Assembly: GCF_023721815.1 (NCBI RefSeq)
Contig: NZ_JAMDLI010000008.1
Coordinates: forward strand, 953,944-1,017,943
Direction: 5' to 3'
DNA from: Pleomorphomonas sp. JP5
Lineage (GTDB): Bacteria > Pseudomonadota > Alphaproteobacteria > Rhizobiales > Pleomorphomonadaceae
Length of the DNA stretch: 64,000 nt
A program made the translations under genes and the position numbers. Below the pieces are notes generated by a model. It ran no database searches, was not told the origin of the DNA, and saw only the letters and a list, made by a program, of their open reading frames with translations. Shown in pieces: positions 47,836 to 56,598 of the stretch. Numbering within the stretch: the first letter of the stretch is position 1; every line of letters begins with the position of its first letter.

Positions 47836-50541
47836 ATGAGCCACCAGAGCCTCGACCCTTTCTTCCGGCCGAAGCGTGTCGTGCTGATCGGCGCGACGGC
47901 TCGGCCGAACTCGGTCGGGTCGGTTCTTGCTCGCAACCTCGCCGCTTTCGGTCGCGACCGGGTCGCATTCGTCAATCCGTTCATCACCGAGATCGACGGC
48001 GTCGCGGTTCTTCCCTCGGTCGCAGATCTCGCCACACCGGCCGATCTCGCGATCGTCGCCGTGCCGCCGGAGGCAATTGTCGGGGTGATGGACGAGCTCG
48101 GCGCGGTCGGCATTCGCCACGCGGTCGTCATCACCACCGGTCTTGGCCACGGGCCGAACAGTCTTCTGGAAGCGATGAAGGCGGCGGCGCGGCGGCATGA
48201 CATTCGGGTTCTCGGCCCCAACAGCGCCGGCCTGCAGATACCGCCCATCGGCCTCAACGCTAGCTTCGCACAGCGAGCGGCCGTACCCGGCGACCTTGCC
48301 TTCATTTCGCAATCGGGAACGCTCACTCACGCCGCCCTCGACTGGGCGGCGCGACATGGCATCGGATTTTCAGGCATTGCCGTGCTCGGGGACGCCGTCG
48401 ACGTCGATTTTGACGAGATGCTCGACCATTTCGCCCTCGACCACCGGACCCGCGCCATCCTGCTCTATCTCGAGAGCATTCGCGACGCCCGCGCCTTCAT
48501 GTCAGCGGCGCGCGCCGCCGCCCGGTCGAAGCCGGTGGTGGTGATCAAGGCCGGCCGGCATGCCGCCGGCGCCCGCGCCGCCAGGTCCCACACCGGCGCG
48601 CTGGCCGGCGTCGATGCCGTCTACGACTGCGCCTTTCGCCGGGCTGGCTTGCTCAGGGTCGCCGACCTCGACGAAATGTTCGCAGCCGCCGAAACTCTCA
48701 GCCTCGTACCCCGGATCCAGGGCAAGCGCATTGCCATCGTCACCAACGGGGGCGGCGCCGGAGTGTTGGCAGCCGATCGTGTCGTCGACCTTGGCGGCGA
48801 ACTCGCCACACTGTCCGACGGCACCATAGCATCCCTCGATCAGGTGCTGCCGGCGGGATGGTCACGGAGCAACCCGGTGGACCTCATCGGCAACGCCGCC
48901 GCGGACCGATATGGCGCGGCAACGCGAGCCATCCTCGCCGACCGAGGCGTCGACGCCGTGGTGGCGATCAACTGCCCCACCCCCCTTGCCCCCTCCAGAC
49001 TCGCGGCCGAAGCGGTGGTCGACGCCGTGGCCGAGTATCGCCGGGGCCGCTACGACGGCAAGCCGCTGATCGCCGCCTGGCTCGGGGAGGACGATGGCTG
49101 GAGCAACACCTTTGCTCGGGCACGCATACCGGCACTCGAAACACCGCACGGCGCAGTCGAGGGGCTGATGCAGCTTGTCCGCCATGCCGAGGCTCAGGCG
49201 GCGCTGACGGCGACGCCGGCCGACGTTCTGGCCGGCTTCTCTCCGGACCGGGCCCGTGCGGCAGCCGTGATCTCCGCCGTGTTGGCCGACAACCGCCGCT
49301 GGCTCAAGGCGAGCGAAGTGGTTGAGCTCCTCGGCACATATGACATTCCCATCGTGCCGGCGCTGGCCGCAGCCGACAGCGACGAGGCCATGCGACTTGC
49401 GGCGACGCTTCTTGCCGAGCATCGTTCGCTGGTCGTGAAGATCGCTTCGCCCGATATCGTCCACAAGTCCGACGTGGGCGGGGTGGAACTTGAACTATCG
49501 AGCCCAGACGCAGTGGGTGTCGCGACGGAAGCGGTGATCGCCCGGGCAAAAGCGGCCCGCCCGGACGCTCGTATCGACGGAGTAACGCTCCATCCGATGA
49601 TCGTAGCGCCCAAGGCGGTTGAGCTGATCGCGGGCGTTACCGACGACCCGGTCTTCGGACCGGTGATGGTCTTCGGGCGTGGCGGCACCGCCGTCGAAGT
49701 GATCAACGACCGAGCGTTGGCCTTGCCGCCGCTCGATGCCAACCTCGCCCGCGACCTGATCGCCCGGACGCGTGTGGTCCGCCAACTTCAGGGCTATCGC
49801 GACCGCCGCCCCGTCGATGTCGACCGTCTCGCCATCGTCCTGCAACGCCTCGCCCAGCTCGTTGCCGAGCACCCGGCCATTGCCGACATAGACCTAAACC
49901 CGCTCATCGCCGAGGCGGATCGCCTGACAGTGGTCGATGCACGCGTCACGCTTGTCGCCGACCCTCCGGCGTCCGGCGGCGCCGTCCACCACCCGCGCCT
50001 GTCCATCCGCCCCTACCCAACCGAATGGGAGGAGTACATCGCACTCCCCACCGGCCAATCGGTCTTCGTTCGGCCGGCGCGACCGGAGGACGAAGGGCGC
50101 TACCTTGCCTTTTTCGCGCGAATGACCCCCGAGGACATGCGCCTGCGCTTTTTCCAGCGGGTTCACGATCTGGGTCATGCCTTTGTCGCCCGCCTGACGC
50201 AAATCGACTACTCGCGCGCCATGGCCTTCGTCGCACTCGATCCGAAAACCGGCGAGATGCTTGGTGGCGTCAGGCTGCACGGCGACCCTGGCGGCGGCGA
50301 TGGGGAGTACGCGGTGTCGGTTCGCTCAGACCTGAAGGGGCACGGCCTCGGAAGAGCGCTGATGATGCAGATCATCCGCTACGCTCGCCGCGAGCGCTAC
50401 CGGCGCATTCACGGAGAGGTTCTCGCCGAGAATCGACAGATGCTCCGGATGTGCGAACGCCTGGGCTTTGTGCTGGCGCCCGATCCCGACAGTCCGGAAA
50501 TCATCCGGGTTTCCCTGGACCTCCGTTCGACTGCGGACTGA
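47836..50541 (+). CDS. Pat-like acyl-CoA synthetase (NDP-forming) / GNAT fusion
   Basis: A 901-residue protein. Domains in order: CoA-binding (FFRPKRVVLIGATARPNSVG, 1-130), ligase CoA domain (FISQSGTLTHAALDWAA; SHTGALAG with His252, the phosphohistidine position of ADP-forming synthetases), ATP-grasp (about 480-700; VVKIASPDIVHKSDVGGVEL, PVFGPVMVFGRGG) and a C-terminal GNAT (about 745-895; LKGHGLGRALMMQI). This is the layout of Salmonella Pat, a protein lysine acetyltransferase. Because His252 is present, synthetase activity cannot be excluded. CobB at 2230 is the matching deacylase. Confidence 0.92.
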   Translation: MSHQSLDPFFRPKRVVLIGATARPNSVGSVLARNLAAFGRDRVAFVNPFITEIDGVAVLPSVADLATPADLAIVAVPPEAIVGVMDELGAVGIRHAVVITTGLGHGPNSLLEAMKAAARRHDIRVLGPNSAGLQIPPIGLNASFAQRAAVPGDLAFISQSGTLTHAALDWAARHGIGFSGIAVLGDAVDVDFDEMLDHFALDHRTRAILLYLESIRDARAFMSAARAAARSKPVVVIKAGRHAAGARAARSHTGALAGVDAVYDCAFRRAGLLRVADLDEMFAAAETLSLVPRIQGKRIAIVTNGGGAGVLAADRVVDLGGELATLSDGTIASLDQVLPAGWSRSNPVDLIGNAAADRYGAATRAILADRGVDAVVAINCPTPLAPSRLAAEAVVDAVAEYRRGRYDGKPLIAAWLGEDDGWSNTFARARIPALETPHGAVEGLMQLVRHAEAQAALTATPADVLAGFSPDRARAAAVISAVLADNRRWLKASEVVELLGTYDIPIVPALAAADSDEAMRLAATLLAEHRSLVVKIASPDIVHKSDVGGVELELSSPDAVGVATEAVIARAKAARPDARIDGVTLHPMIVAPKAVELIAGVTDDPVFGPVMVFGRGGTAVEVINDRALALPPLDANLARDLIARTRVVRQLQGYRDRRPVDVDRLAIVLQRLAQLVAEHPAIADIDLNPLIAEADRLTVVDARVTLVADPPASGGAVHHPRLSIRPYPTEWEEYIALPTGQSVFVRPARPEDEGRYLAFFARMTPEDMRLRFFQRVHDLGHAFVARLTQIDYSRAMAFVALDPKTGEMLGGVRLHGDPGGGDGEYAVSVRSDLKGHGLGRALMMQIIRYARRERYRRIHGEVLAENRQMLRMCERLGFVLAPDPDSPEIIRVSLDLRSTAD

Positions 50542-50829
50542 ACTAAAGTCTAGCCGCCACATCTCAAGATTGAATTCGCCGTTTCATATGCATGAACGGT
50601 CGTTGCCAGTTTGATTTCTCCGCCATTTTCAGCCGTCGATGGAACGATCCCGACAAAACCGGCGGCGGCCGAGACTTCCACTCAGCGCAAACGATTGCGA
50701 AGCTGACAATTTTTCGCGTATTTCGCGCATCCCATCCACTTTTTCTTTACCTGCGAGCAGCACATTCTGCGGATGCACACGTGCAGCTTGCGCGCCGTCC
50801 TGTGGCGGGCGCTATTCCGGGGGGAGAAA

Positions 50830-53217
50830 ATGTCGCTCACGGCTTTCCTGTCGAACCGTTCGATTTCAATGAAAATCGGCGGTGGTCTGGTCTCTCTCGC
50901 GGTACTAGCCGCCGTCGTTGGAGGAGCCGGATTTCTAGGCCTCAGCCGCCTGGGCCTTGCCGTGGACATGACCTCGAAGTCGGCTTCGGTACTGGCGACG
51001 GTCAACGATGCCGGCAATGCGGTAACGACTTTCATCCAGAACAGGGACAACGGCGCCGCGGCAGCGGCCAGCAGCCTGCTTGAGCAGGTCAACGCCAGCC
51101 TCGACGAGCTTGGCGGCAAGTCGGACCCCGCCCTTGCCCCGGCCTATGCGGCCGTCGACAAGTTCCGTGCCTCGATTGGCGTGCTGGCCTCGTCATCGGA
51201 TGCCGTCGCGGCCAGCGCCGCCTCCACCATGGAACTGCTCTCCAACATGCAGAGCCGGGCCAGCCAGATCGAATCCGACGCCGCCACCAAGGCCAAGGAC
51301 TTCCAGACCAAGGCCAGCGAGTCCGCGCTTGCCACCAATGCCGCCGCCAACCTCGCCGTCACCGCCTACAAGATCGAAATCTCGGCCCTGAAGGCTAACG
51401 AGCTCCTGGCCAAGTTTGCCGCGACCGGCGATGGCGCGAACATCGACGCGGCGCTGAAGGCGGTGATGTCGGTACGGGCGATCGTCAATCAGATCAGGGC
51501 CTTGGGCGCCGACGACGAGATAAAGGCGCAAGCCGGCACGATTGAACAGGTGGCCAAGGATCTCGTCCCTTTGCTGGACGAGATGCGGAACAGCTCCAAC
51601 CCGTTCGCAGTCGAGCAGAAGCGCATCTTCGCCCTCGACGGCCTCGGCAAGCTCAGCAACGGCACCGAAGAGATCATTCGCCTGGCCGGCCAGCAGCGTG
51701 ATCTTGCCAGCTACAACATGCAGTCTCTGCTCGAAGACGCCACCAAGGCCCGCCAGCTATCCGACCTTGCAACCGTTTTCGGCAGCCAGATCGACCAACT
51801 GGCGCAGCAGACGACAACCTATCGCTACGATCCGGAAGCAATCAGTACCAAGGCAACCCTCAAGGCGGCCGATGTCGCCAAGGAGACGGGGCAGAAAATC
51901 GTGGCTGCAGGAGGCGTCGATCCGTCCAAGGACATCGATCGCTTCAAAGAGGCGTTTGCCAAAATGGTCGATGCCTCCAAGGCCTTCAAGGGCGCGCGGG
52001 AAGAGTCGCGCAGCCAGTCGGTCGCGGCCATTTCTTCGATCAAGGCGGTGGTCGACGACCGCGCCGCAGCGGCCAGCCGCAACCGGGCGTCCAGCACCTT
52101 CACCATGTCCGGTACGCTCGGCGCGGCACTTGTGTTCGCATTGATCATCGGCGTCGTTCTGTCGCGACTGATCACCCGCCCGATCACCAACCTGACCGCC
52201 GCCATGCGGCGGCTGGCCACCGGCGACACCGACATGGCGCTCGACCTCGCCGGCCGAAAGGACGAGATCGGCGGCATGTTCGGCGCGGTCCGCGTTTTCC
52301 GCGACAACGCCATCGAGCGCCGCCGTCTCGCCGACCAGACCGCAGCCGAGCAGCGGGCCCGGGAGCTCCGCCAGGAAACCATCGAGGGCGTCATCAACGA
52401 CTTCCGGTTGGAGATCGAGCAGCTCGTCGGCACCGTCGCAGGCAACGCCGACCAGATGGAGGCAACCGCTCGCGCGTTGGCCTCCATTGCGGAGGAGGCG
52501 CGCGAGCGCGCCGGTACCGCCGCCTCGGCGTCCGAGCTTGCATCGGACGGCGTCCAGACCGTCGCCGCAGCCGCAGAGGAGCTGTCGGCGTCCATCGGAG
52601 AGATCTCTCGCCAGACGGACACGGCAACCGCCGTCGCCCAGCGTGCCACTGGCGAGGCGAAGAAGACTGACGCCACCATCTCCGGCCTCTCGGACGCGGC
52701 AACGCGCATCGGCAATGTCATCACCCTCATCAAGGCCATTGCCGAACAGACCAATCTTCTCGCCCTTAACGCCACCATCGAGGCGGCGCGAGCCGGCGAA
52801 GCGGGCAAGGGCTTTGCCGTGGTCGCTTCCGAGGTGAAAAACCTCGCCGGCCAGACGGCCAAGGCCACCGAGGAGATCGCCTCGCAGATCGCCCAGATCC
52901 AGGCCTCGACCGATGAAGCCGTTTCGGCCATCCGCGCCATCTCCGACATTATGGGCGAGGTCGATCGCACGACCAACGTGATTGCCACCGCCGTCGGCGA
53001 GCAGGGTCATGCCACCGCCGAAATCTCGCTGAACGCCCAGAAAGCGGCCGGCGGGACCAAGTCGGTCGCCGACGAGACGCTGGCGCTGACCCGCGTCGTC
53101 GGCGAGACGTCGCAGTCTGCGAGCCAGGTCCTCGCGGTCTCCAACGACATGAACGATCAGGCGACGCGCCTTCGCGCGGTCGTCGAGAACTTCATCAACC
53201 GCGTCATGGCGGCCTGA
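50830..53217 (+). CDS. Methyl-accepting chemotaxis protein with large periplasmic domain
   Basis: A 795-residue chemoreceptor. TM1 (about 14-37), a long helical Ala-rich periplasmic region of about 390 residues, TM2 (about 425-447), HAMP, and the MCP signalling domain with [20 protein letters not shown] and [20 protein letters not shown]. The sensor is larger than the HBM domain of the receptor at 7240 and I cannot name it. ATG 50830 has GGGGAG directly upstream; the in-frame start at 50773 lacks an RBS. A GC hairpin follows its stop. Confidence 0.93.
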   Translation: MSLTAFLSNRSISMKIGGGLVSLAVLAAVVGGAGFLGLSRLGLAVDMTSKSASVLATVNDAGNAVTTFIQNRDNGAAAAASSLLEQVNASLDELGGKSDPALAPAYAAVDKFRASIGVLASSSDAVAASAASTMELLSNMQSRASQIESDAATKAKDFQTKASESALATNAAANLAVTAYKIEISALKANELLAKFAATGDGANIDAALKAVMSVRAIVNQIRALGADDEIKAQAGTIEQVAKDLVPLLDEMRNSSNPFAVEQKRIFALDGLGKLSNGTEEIIRLAGQQRDLASYNMQSLLEDATKARQLSDLATVFGSQIDQLAQQTTTYRYDPEAISTKATLKAADVAKETGQKIVAAGGVDPSKDIDRFKEAFAKMVDASKAFKGAREESRSQSVAAISSIKAVVDDRAAAASRNRASSTFTMSGTLGAALVFALIIGVVLSRLITRPITNLTAAMRRLATGDTDMALDLAGRKDEIGGMFGAVRVFRDNAIERRRLADQTAAEQRARELRQETIEGVINDFRLEIEQLVGTVAGNADQMEATARALASIAEEARERAGTAASASELASDGVQTVAAAAEELSASIGEISRQTDTATAVAQRATGEAKKTDATISGLSDAATRIGNVITLIKAIAEQTNLLALNATIEAARAGEAGKGFAVVASEVKNLAGQTAKATEEIASQIAQIQASTDEAVSAIRAISDIMGEVDRTTNVIATAVGEQGHATAEISLNAQKAAGGTKSVADETLALTRVVGETSQSASQVLAVSNDMNDQATRLRAVVENFINRVMAA

Positions 53218-53240
53218 CAGTATTCGGGGGGAGAGGGAAG

Positions 53241-53276
53241 CGGGCGGGCTCCAATGAGGGCCCGCCCGTTCCATTT
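53241..53276 (+). terminator. GC-rich hairpin, probable terminator
   Basis: CGGGCGGGC and GCCCGCCCG form a perfect 9-bp stem with a 10-base loop, followed by TTCCATTT. The T run is poor, so termination efficiency is uncertain. Confidence 0.65.
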
Positions 53277-53284
53277 GCGAACTT

Positions 53285-53324
53285 AAAATGCAATTAATTT
53301 CTTTTTATCTGTTTCTTGCATTTT
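53285..53324 (+). promoter_or_regulatory. Inverted repeat over the transaldolase promoter
   Basis: AAAATGCAA (53285-53293) and TTGCATTTT (53316-53324) are perfect 9-bp arms separated by 22 AT-rich bases. The right arm contains the predicted -35 box, so a bound dimer would block RNA polymerase. Confidence 0.65.
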
Positions 53325-53344
53325 GGCGATCGAAGGACCATAGT
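53316..53344 (+). promoter_or_regulatory. Candidate sigma-70 promoter of tal
   Basis: TTGCAT at 53316-53321 and CATAGT at 53339-53344 with a 17-base spacer, about 62 bases before the transaldolase start. Confidence 0.5.
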
Positions 53345-53406
53345 TTGTGAGGACGGAGAGCGGCCGCGGCGTCAACGAATGCGCGGCCGGATATGGAGTT
53401 GAGGAC

Positions 53407-54366
53407 ATGGCTTCCAAGCTGGATCAGTTGCGCGAGATGACCGTGGTGGTCGCCGATACGGGCGACATCGACGCCATCAAGAAGTTCAAGCCGGTCGACT
53501 GCACGACCAACCCGACCCTGGTGCTGAAGGCTATCGGCCTGCCGGCCTACGAGCCGATCCTGGCCGACGCCGTTGCCTGGGGCAAGAAGCAGGGTGGCAC
53601 GCAGGAAGCGGCGATCAAGGCCATCGGCGATCGCCTCGCCGTTGCCGTCGGCACCGAGCTCACCAAGCTGGTCGAGGGGCGCGTGTCCACCGAGGTCGAC
53701 GCCGACCTCTCGTTCGACACTGCCGCCACCGTCGAGAAGGCGCGCGCCATCATCGCGGCCTACAAGGCCAACGGCGTCGATCGCGAGCGGATCCTGATCA
53801 AGGTCGCCGGCACCTGGGAAGGCATCCGCGCGTCGGAGATCCTTCAGAAGGAAGGCATCGACACCAACATGACGCTGATCTTCGACATCGCCCAGGCCAT
53901 CGCCTGCGCCGATGCGAAGGCCTTCCTGATCTCGCCGTTCGTCGGCCGCATTCTCGACTGGTACGTCAAGGCCGAGGGCCGCACCTTCACGCCGGACGAG
54001 GATCCGGGCGTCGTTTCGGTACGTGGCATCTACGACTACTACAAGGCCCACGGCATCCCGACCGTGGTGATGGGTGCCTCCTTCCGCTCGCAGGGTGAAG
54101 TCGAAGCGCTGGCCGGCTGCGACCGCCTGACCATCTCCCCGGCGCTTCTCGATGCGCTGGCCGCCGACAATGGCACGCTCCAGCGCGCGCTGTCCCCGAA
54201 CAAGCCGGGCCCGAAGCCCGCTGTGGTCAACCTCGACGAGAAGGCCTTCCGCTGGGCCATGAACCAGAACCCGATGGCCACCGAGAAGCTGGCCGAGGGC
54301 ATCCGCCTGTTCGCCAAGGATCTCGGCGAGCTGCGCAATATCGTCGCCAAGCGCTTCGCCGCCTGA
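53407..54366 (+). CDS. tal: Transaldolase
   Basis: The 319-residue class I (TalB-type) enzyme transfers a dihydroxyacetone unit between sugar phosphates in the pentose phosphate pathway. Lys132 in [12 protein letters not shown] is the Schiff-base lysine at the same number as in E. coli TalB; CTTNPTLV and [12 protein letters not shown] are family motifs. GTTGAGGAC precedes ATG 53407. Base composition and codon bias suggest high expression. It is followed by two inverted repeats and a SorC regulator. Confidence 0.97.
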   Translation: MASKLDQLREMTVVVADTGDIDAIKKFKPVDCTTNPTLVLKAIGLPAYEPILADAVAWGKKQGGTQEAAIKAIGDRLAVAVGTELTKLVEGRVSTEVDADLSFDTAATVEKARAIIAAYKANGVDRERILIKVAGTWEGIRASEILQKEGIDTNMTLIFDIAQAIACADAKAFLISPFVGRILDWYVKAEGRTFTPDEDPGVVSVRGIYDYYKAHGIPTVVMGASFRSQGEVEALAGCDRLTISPALLDALAADNGTLQRALSPNKPGPKPAVVNLDEKAFRWAMNQNPMATEKLAEGIRLFAKDLGELRNIVAKRFAA

Positions 54367-54377
54367 CGACCTTAGGC

Positions 54378-54403
54378 CGGGGTATTTTCAAGCCAATACC
54401 CCG
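54378..54403. repeat. 9-bp inverted repeat after tal
   Basis: CGGGGTATT-TTCAAGCC-AATACCCCG. No T run follows, so it may be an inefficient terminator, an mRNA-stabilising hairpin or an operator for sorC. Confidence 0.6.
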
Positions 54404-54417
54404 ACCGTCTCCCCGGG

Positions 54418-54447
54418 CCGGCACGTCGACGACGGACGACGTGCCGG
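54418..54447. promoter_or_regulatory. 11-bp inverted repeat upstream of sorC, candidate operator
   Basis: CCGGCACGTCG (54418-54428) and CGACGTGCCGG (54437-54447) are perfect 11-bp arms with 8 bases between. It lies 44 bases before the SorC-family regulator start, where an autoregulatory site would be expected. Confidence 0.6.
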
Positions 54448-54491
54448 ACGCCGGAGGTTTGTGACTTCAAGCCCCATCCAAGGCGCATATC

Positions 54492-55445
54492 ATGCCCCGG
54501 CCCCGCCGCAGCGAAGACATGATCGTCGAGATCGCCCGCCTCCGCTACGAGCAGCGCCTGCCGCAGACCGAGATCGCCCGACTCCTTGAAATATCAGAAG
54601 CAACAGTCAGCCGAGCCCTGAAATCAGCGCTCGATCTCGGCTATATCGAGTTTCAGGTCACGCCCAAGGCATTTCGCGATGGTGCTGCCGAGCAAAGGTT
54701 GAAGGCCCACCTCGGCCTCCGTCTCGCGATCATCGTCGAAAACAAGGCTGGCACCCATGCCGACACGCTGGGCAAGGCGGTTGCCCGCATCATTGAAGAC
54801 ACCCTGAAGAGCGGTGACGTGCTCGGCGTCTCCGACGGCGCTACCGTGGCAGCCATCGCGGCGGCTTCGCGTCGTTCGCCGGCGCGCGACCTCAACGTCG
54901 TCGCCCTGGTCGGCGGCGTCGGCGCGCCGGAACACTACACCCACTCCTCCGAGGTCTGCCGAAGGTTCGCCGCCGGTCTCGGCGCCCAGGCCTGGCAACT
55001 GCCGGTACCGGCAATCGTCGACGACGCCGGCGCGGCGCACCTTCTGCGCGAGACCGGTACCGTGCGCGGCGTCCTTTCCATGATGGACCGCCTCGCCATG
55101 GCCGTGGTGGGCGTTGGCGCCATCTCGGCGAATGCCATGGTGTTTCGCGAAGGGTTCATCGCCCCCGGCAAGCTTGAAGAAATCCGCGCGCATGGCGCCG
55201 TGGGTACCATATGCGGACGCTTCTTCGGTCAGGATGGTCGGCCCGTCGGCACGGAGTTCGACGACCGCACCCTTTCCATTTCGCTGGAACGCCTCGCTCG
55301 CGTGCCGCTCTGCATCGCCGCCGCGTTGTCACCTCTGAAAGCCGAGGCGATCCGCGCAGCCGTCACCGGCGGCATCGTCAACGCGGTCGCCACCGACATC
55401 GAGACAGCCGAGGCGCTGATGGCGCTTTCCCCCTCTCGCTGCTGA
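54492..55445 (+). CDS. SorC-family sugar-responsive regulator
   Basis: A 317-residue protein. The N-terminal HTH is RLPQTEIARLLEISEATVSRAL; the C-terminal sugar-binding domain has VLGVSDGATVAAIAA, VVALVGGVGAPEHYTHSSEV and a final GGIVNAVATDIETAEALMAL, which fit SorC/DeoR effector domains that bind phosphorylated sugars. It follows tal and precedes sugar-phosphate-related genes, so a role in local pentose or ketose control is inferred. Confidence 0.92.
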   Translation: MPRPRRSEDMIVEIARLRYEQRLPQTEIARLLEISEATVSRALKSALDLGYIEFQVTPKAFRDGAAEQRLKAHLGLRLAIIVENKAGTHADTLGKAVARIIEDTLKSGDVLGVSDGATVAAIAAASRRSPARDLNVVALVGGVGAPEHYTHSSEVCRRFAAGLGAQAWQLPVPAIVDDAGAAHLLRETGTVRGVLSMMDRLAMAVVGVGAISANAMVFREGFIAPGKLEEIRAHGAVGTICGRFFGQDGRPVGTEFDDRTLSISLERLARVPLCIAAALSPLKAEAIRAAVTGGIVNAVATDIETAEALMALSPSRC

Positions 55446-55469
55446 CAGGCGTCGACATCGTGCAGCCCT

Positions 55470-55499
55470 AATCTCCCAGCCAAGCCAAAGGGGGAGATT
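55470..55499 (+). promoter_or_regulatory. Hairpin that can mask a ribosome binding site
   Basis: AATCTCCC (55470-55477) pairs with GGGAGATT (55492-55499), which includes the Shine-Dalgarno GGGGGAG of the gene starting at GTG 55503. The 8-bp stem has a 14-base loop. Confidence 0.5.
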
Positions 55500-55502
55500 G
55501 CC

Positions 55503-55892
55503 GTGACTATCGCCGACGACATTATCGCATTGGAAAAAGCAGCGCTCGACCGCTGGTGCGCGGGGGATCCCGATGCCTTTCTCGACTTGTCGGCCGAGGA
55601 CCTGACCTACTTCGATCCTTTCCGCGAGACCAGGGTCGACGGCAAGGCTGCGCTGGCAGCCCTTTATGGCGACCTGCGCGGCAAGATCTTCGCGCCGCGT
55701 CATGAAATGCTCGAACCGAAGGTTCAGGTGATAGGCGAAGCCGCCGTACTGACCTTCCGCTTCGTTTCCTGGAACGGCAGCGAGGGAAAGCGCGTCGCTT
55801 GGAACTGTACCGAGGTTTACCGGCGGTCCCCCGAGGGATGGCGCATCATCCAGACGCACTGGTCATTCACCGGCGCAGGCCTCGCCGCCTGA
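55503..55892 (+). CDS. SnoaL-like / DUF4440 protein
   Basis: A 129-residue NTF2-fold protein. LDRWCAGDPDAFLDLSAEDLTYFDPF near the start (helix-W-x-x-G-D-P pattern) and the C-terminal YRRSPEGWRIIQTHWSF are typical of SnoaL-like and DUF4440 domains, which act as small isomerases, hydrolases or binding modules. The start is GTG 55503, directly after a GGGGGAG ribosome binding site that lies in a possible hairpin. Ligand unknown. Confidence 0.82.
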   Translation: MTIADDIIALEKAALDRWCAGDPDAFLDLSAEDLTYFDPFRETRVDGKAALAALYGDLRGKIFAPRHEMLEPKVQVIGEAAVLTFRFVSWNGSEGKRVAWNCTEVYRRSPEGWRIIQTHWSFTGAGLAA

Positions 55893-56090
55893 CACGCCTG
55901 TGCGCGGGAGCATGAGGCCCTTCCGTCGATCCGCGCGGGCTTTCACGCTTGCCGGAGGGAAGTCGCCGTGTCTGGCGCGACCCTGTCCAACTTGCTTGAG
56001 GGGCCCAACTTGCTCGAAAATGCACTATTGGGTTTTCCGCTTAGGGATTGCTATGCTCGGTGGCAATCGCAACAGACAGCGGATGGAATC

Positions 56091-56489
56091 ATGGCGGATG
56101 TCAGGGCAATCTGCGCGATCGGCCAGCGGGGGCAGATAGGACTCAACGGTGAGTTGCCGTGGGAGGGCAATCCGGACAGGGAGTTCGTCGCCGACGTCGA
56201 ACGCTTTTACGAGGTGACGCGTGGCCATGTCATGCTGGCCGGCCCGCATACCATTTCCACCCTGCCCGGTTTCATGAAGTTCGATCGTACGCTTTGCCCC
56301 GTCCGTTCGAGCGACCGCCCCGAGGATGTCCTGGCTCGCTTCCCTGACCGGGTCGTCTACGTCGCCGGAGGGCCAGCGGTTTGGGAGGCCTACGCGCGCT
56401 TCATCCGCCATTGGGACATCAATCGCCTGCGTTACGACGGGCCGGCCGACCGTTGGTTCAAACCGGAGTGGCTGGTGGTCGCCCGCTGA
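56091..56489 (+). CDS. Truncated dihydrofolate-reductase-like protein
   Basis: A 132-residue protein alignable to DHFR: AICAIGQRGQIGLNGELPW matches the N-terminal strand and Met20 loop, VADVERFYEVTRG the folate-binding helix (Asp in place of Asp27), and VYVAGGPAVWEAY the GG loop. The cofactor motif MGRxT reads LAGPHT, so the NADPH-contacting Arg is lost, and about 25-30 C-terminal residues of normal DHFR are missing. ATG 56091 is the natural start. It may be a DHFR-fold protein with another substrate. Confidence 0.75.
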   Translation: MADVRAICAIGQRGQIGLNGELPWEGNPDREFVADVERFYEVTRGHVMLAGPHTISTLPGFMKFDRTLCPVRSSDRPEDVLARFPDRVVYVAGGPAVWEAYARFIRHWDINRLRYDGPADRWFKPEWLVVAR

Positions 56490-56507
56490 CGCGCGGAGAC
56501 TAAGGAA

Positions 56508-56536
56508 AAGGCGTCAGGGCAATGCCCCGACGCCTT
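56508..56536. terminator. Terminator between convergent DHFR-like and epimerase genes
   Basis: AAGGCGTC-A-GGGC-AAT-GCCC-C-GACGCCTT, a 12-bp stem with one mismatch. The T run (CTTTTCC) is on the minus strand, so it mainly serves the epimerase gene. Confidence 0.75.
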
Positions 56537-56598
56537 CTATGTTTCGGCTCGGCCGAAAATGTTTCTGACATCTCGATCCAGCGGCCTTTGTTTCCGGA

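Noticed and set aside
46839-48326. 495-residue open frame opposite the Usp and Pat-like genes
   Set aside because: It spans two well supported genes on the plus strand and looks like reversed codon bias.
50555-50605. CCGTT...AACGG repeat before the second chemoreceptor
   Set aside because: The arms match only 5 bases and are offset by one base, which is weak by chance standards.
51757-53274. 505-residue open frame opposite the second chemoreceptor
   Set aside because: It mirrors the repetitive helical coding of the receptor; no motif.
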